Below are positions 5,224 to 5,787 of a DNA stretch of 5,787 nt, one piece after another. Under the pieces are notes generated by a model, which saw only the letters and a program-made list of their open reading frames with translations, did no database searches and was not told where the DNA came from. A program made the translations under genes and the position numbers. Position 1 is the first letter of the stretch, and each line of letters begins with the position of its first letter. The DNA lies in NCBI GenBank assembly GCA_036562265.1, contig DATCKS010000567.1:1-5787 (forward strand), written 5' to 3'. Source of the DNA: DASVDK01 sp036562265 [NCBI: Thermodesulfobacteriota bacterium]. Lineage in GTDB: Bacteria > DASVDK01.

Positions 5224-5594
5224 GATCGCTTGCGGTCGAGCAGCTGGTCGACGAGCGCGAGGAGCGCGTCGCGGTCGAACGGCCTGGCGAGGTAGGCCGA
5301 GGCGCCCGCCAGGACGGCCCTGGCGTGCATCTCGGTGGAGGCCTCCGCGGTGCAGACGATGATCGGGCGCGTGGGCCAGCGCGCCTGGGCGAGCCGGCAG
5401 ACCTCGAGGCCGTCGCCGTCGGGGAGCGCGACGTCCACGAGCACGAGCGCGGGGGGCCTGGCGTCGGAGAGCGCCGTCCGCGCCTCCGCGACGCTCGACG
5501 CGACCATGAGCTCGTAGCCGGCCGGCTCCAGGGCGGCCCGGAGCATCGGAGCGATGCCGGCCTCGCCCTCGACGATGACGACCCGCGGCACCAT
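5211..5594 (-). CDS. Single-domain response regulator receiver protein, atypical acidic pocket
   Basis: This 127-residue protein has a CheY-like fold and no output domain. Strand 1 is PRVVIVEGEAG (3-13). The predicted phospho-acceptor is Asp54 in VLVDVALPDGDGLEV, and the switch Thr82 is in IIVCTAEAS. The usual YLxKPF motif reads YLARPF (101-106). Two key positions depart from the family: the Asp-Asp pair after strand 1 is Glu9-Gly10, losing the residue that normally contacts magnesium, and the conserved Lys is Arg104. Phosphorylation by the normal route may be weakened. The ATG at 5594 is chosen because GGAGG lies five bases upstream; a GTG at 5606 would add four residues. No histidine kinase is visible nearby. 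Such proteins usually relay phosphate or act by protein-protein contact; the partner is unknown. Its stop overlaps that of the GntR gene tail to tail. Confidence 0.85.
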   Translation of the reverse strand: MVPRVVIVEGEAGIAPMLRAALEPAGYELMVASSVAEARTALSDARPPALVLVDVALPDGDGLEVCRLAQARWPTRPIIVCTAEASTEMHARAVLAGASAYLARPFDRDALLALVDQLLDRKRSRAS

Positions 5595-5599
5595 GCGAG

Positions 5600-5604
5600 C
5601 CTCC
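5600..5604 (-). promoter_or_regulatory. Ribosome binding site of the receiver gene
   Basis: GGAGG on the minus strand lies five bases before the ATG at 5594 and decides the start. Its first base is also the last base of a short inverted repeat (5604-5616) that could partly occlude it in the RNA. Confidence 0.75.
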
Positions 5605-5616
5605 ACTCCCGGAGTG
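5604..5616. repeat. Short inverted repeat abutting the receiver gene's ribosome binding site
   Basis: CACTCC and GGAGTG flank a single C. In the minus-strand RNA a 5-bp stem with a 3-nt loop (CACUC-CGG-GAGUG) could form just before the Shine-Dalgarno. It shares bases with the larger inverted repeat at 5613-5632, so the two stems cannot form together. Confidence 0.35.
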
Positions 5617-5632
5617 TGAAGGCTATCACACT
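5613..5632. promoter_or_regulatory. TGTGA-N6-TCACA dyad upstream of receiver gene; CRP-like site or hairpin
   Basis: AGTGTGA (5613-5619) and TCACACT (5626-5632) are perfect reverse complements around six bases. The inner TGTGA-N6-TCACA (5615-5630) matches both half-sites of the classical CRP consensus exactly, with correct spacing. It is centred about 28 bases before the receiver start codon, within the 82-bp gap between that gene and the next minus-strand gene. Read on the plus strand, the dyad is followed by a short T-run (5632-5635), so it could instead be a weak terminator against antisense transcription. Whether this organism has a CRP homologue cannot be seen here. Confidence 0.45.
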
Positions 5633-5645
5633 TTTCGGCCGCTGG

Positions 5646-5658
5646 CCTGATGCTCAGG
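5646..5658. repeat. Small hairpin after the partial minus-strand gene
   Basis: CCTGA (5646-5650) and TCAGG (5654-5658) are perfect reverse complements with a 3-nt loop. It lies 19 bases beyond the stop of the partial gene in its direction of transcription. An alternative 5-bp stem (TGCTC 5651-5655, GAGCA 5660-5664) competes with it. No T-run follows, so a terminator role is uncertain. Confidence 0.25.
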
Positions 5659-5676
5659 AGAGCACCTGTCGGCGTG

Positions 5677-5787
5677 CTAGTCGCGCATCGTGGCGGGATC
5701 GAGGCCGTGCTCGCGGCAGAAGGCCTCGTAGGCGAAGGGGGAGATCTCGCTCGGCTTGATCTCGCTGCGGCCGCCCCAGAAGACGTT
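5677..5787 (-). CDS. C-terminal end of an unrecognised protein (partial)
   Basis: The minus-strand frame is open from the right edge to a TAG at 5679-5677 and gives the last 36 residues of a protein that begins outside the window. It starts NVFWGGRSEIKPSEISPF and ends GLDPATMRD. It is rich in aromatic and charged residues with third-position G/C bias like its neighbours, so it looks coding. The FWGGR stretch is reminiscent of a motif in xylose isomerases, but there it is internal and followed by different residues, so I do not assign it. It lies 82 bases before the receiver gene on the same strand and could be cotranscribed with it. Confidence 0.6.
   Translation of the reverse strand, partial: NVFWGGRSEIKPSEISPFAYEAFCREHGLDPATMRD

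Noticed and set aside
1-5787. CRISPR array, insertion sequence, tRNA, phage or toxin-antitoxin genes
   Set aside because: I found no regularly spaced repeats, transposase motifs, tRNA cloverleaf or small paired genes on either strand.

Overview
The window is very GC-rich (well over 60 percent by eye), with closely packed bacterial genes and strong third-position G/C bias. That bias also creates long, meaningless open frames on the opposite strand. Gene style and content suggest a high-GC, free-living, probably soil or groundwater bacterium. A Rokubacteria/Methylomirabilota-like or proteobacterial lineage would fit, but nothing here fixes the taxonomy. I see no mobile element, CRISPR array, rRNA or tRNA.

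Layout. Positions 1-370 hold no convincing gene. They contain three inverted repeats (33-59, 115-153 and a perfect 10-bp-arm dyad at 213-238), a TTGACA -35-like box at 300-305 and a strong ribosome binding site at 361-365. A four-gene plus-strand operon fills 371-3735: a secreted substrate-binding protein, a permease, an ATPase and a second, different permease. Together they form a complete NitT/TauT (SsuABC/TauABC-type) ABC importer. Convergent to it, at 3732-4418 on the minus strand, is a fumarylacetoacetate hydrolase (FAH) family enzyme most like fumarylpyruvate hydrolases. Divergent from that enzyme is a FadR-type GntR regulator with an FCD ligand-binding domain (4459-5214). The 40-bp divergent gap holds a symmetric element, GTAT-C-ATAC, that reads as a -10 box on both strands. 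At 5211-5594 on the minus strand is a single-domain receiver protein with a partly degenerate acidic pocket. The C-terminal end of an unrecognised minus-strand gene runs off the right edge (5677-5787).

How it may work together (inference). The importer would bring in a small organic, probably anionic, compound. The FAH enzyme would cleave an acylpyruvate-type intermediate from it. The FCD regulator would sense a carboxylate and control at least the FAH gene and itself from the shared gap, and perhaps the importer through the dyad upstream of it. The substrate cannot be read from the sequence.

There is no obviously new multi-gene system. The points most worth a second look are small-scale: the bidirectional -10/operator element with a possibly leaderless FAH transcript, the two-permease transporter, the 213-238 dyad, two convergent gene pairs that share a CTAG stop palindrome (one inside the loop of a perfect hairpin), and a degenerate receiver preceded by a perfect TGTGA-N6-TCACA site with competing hairpins.
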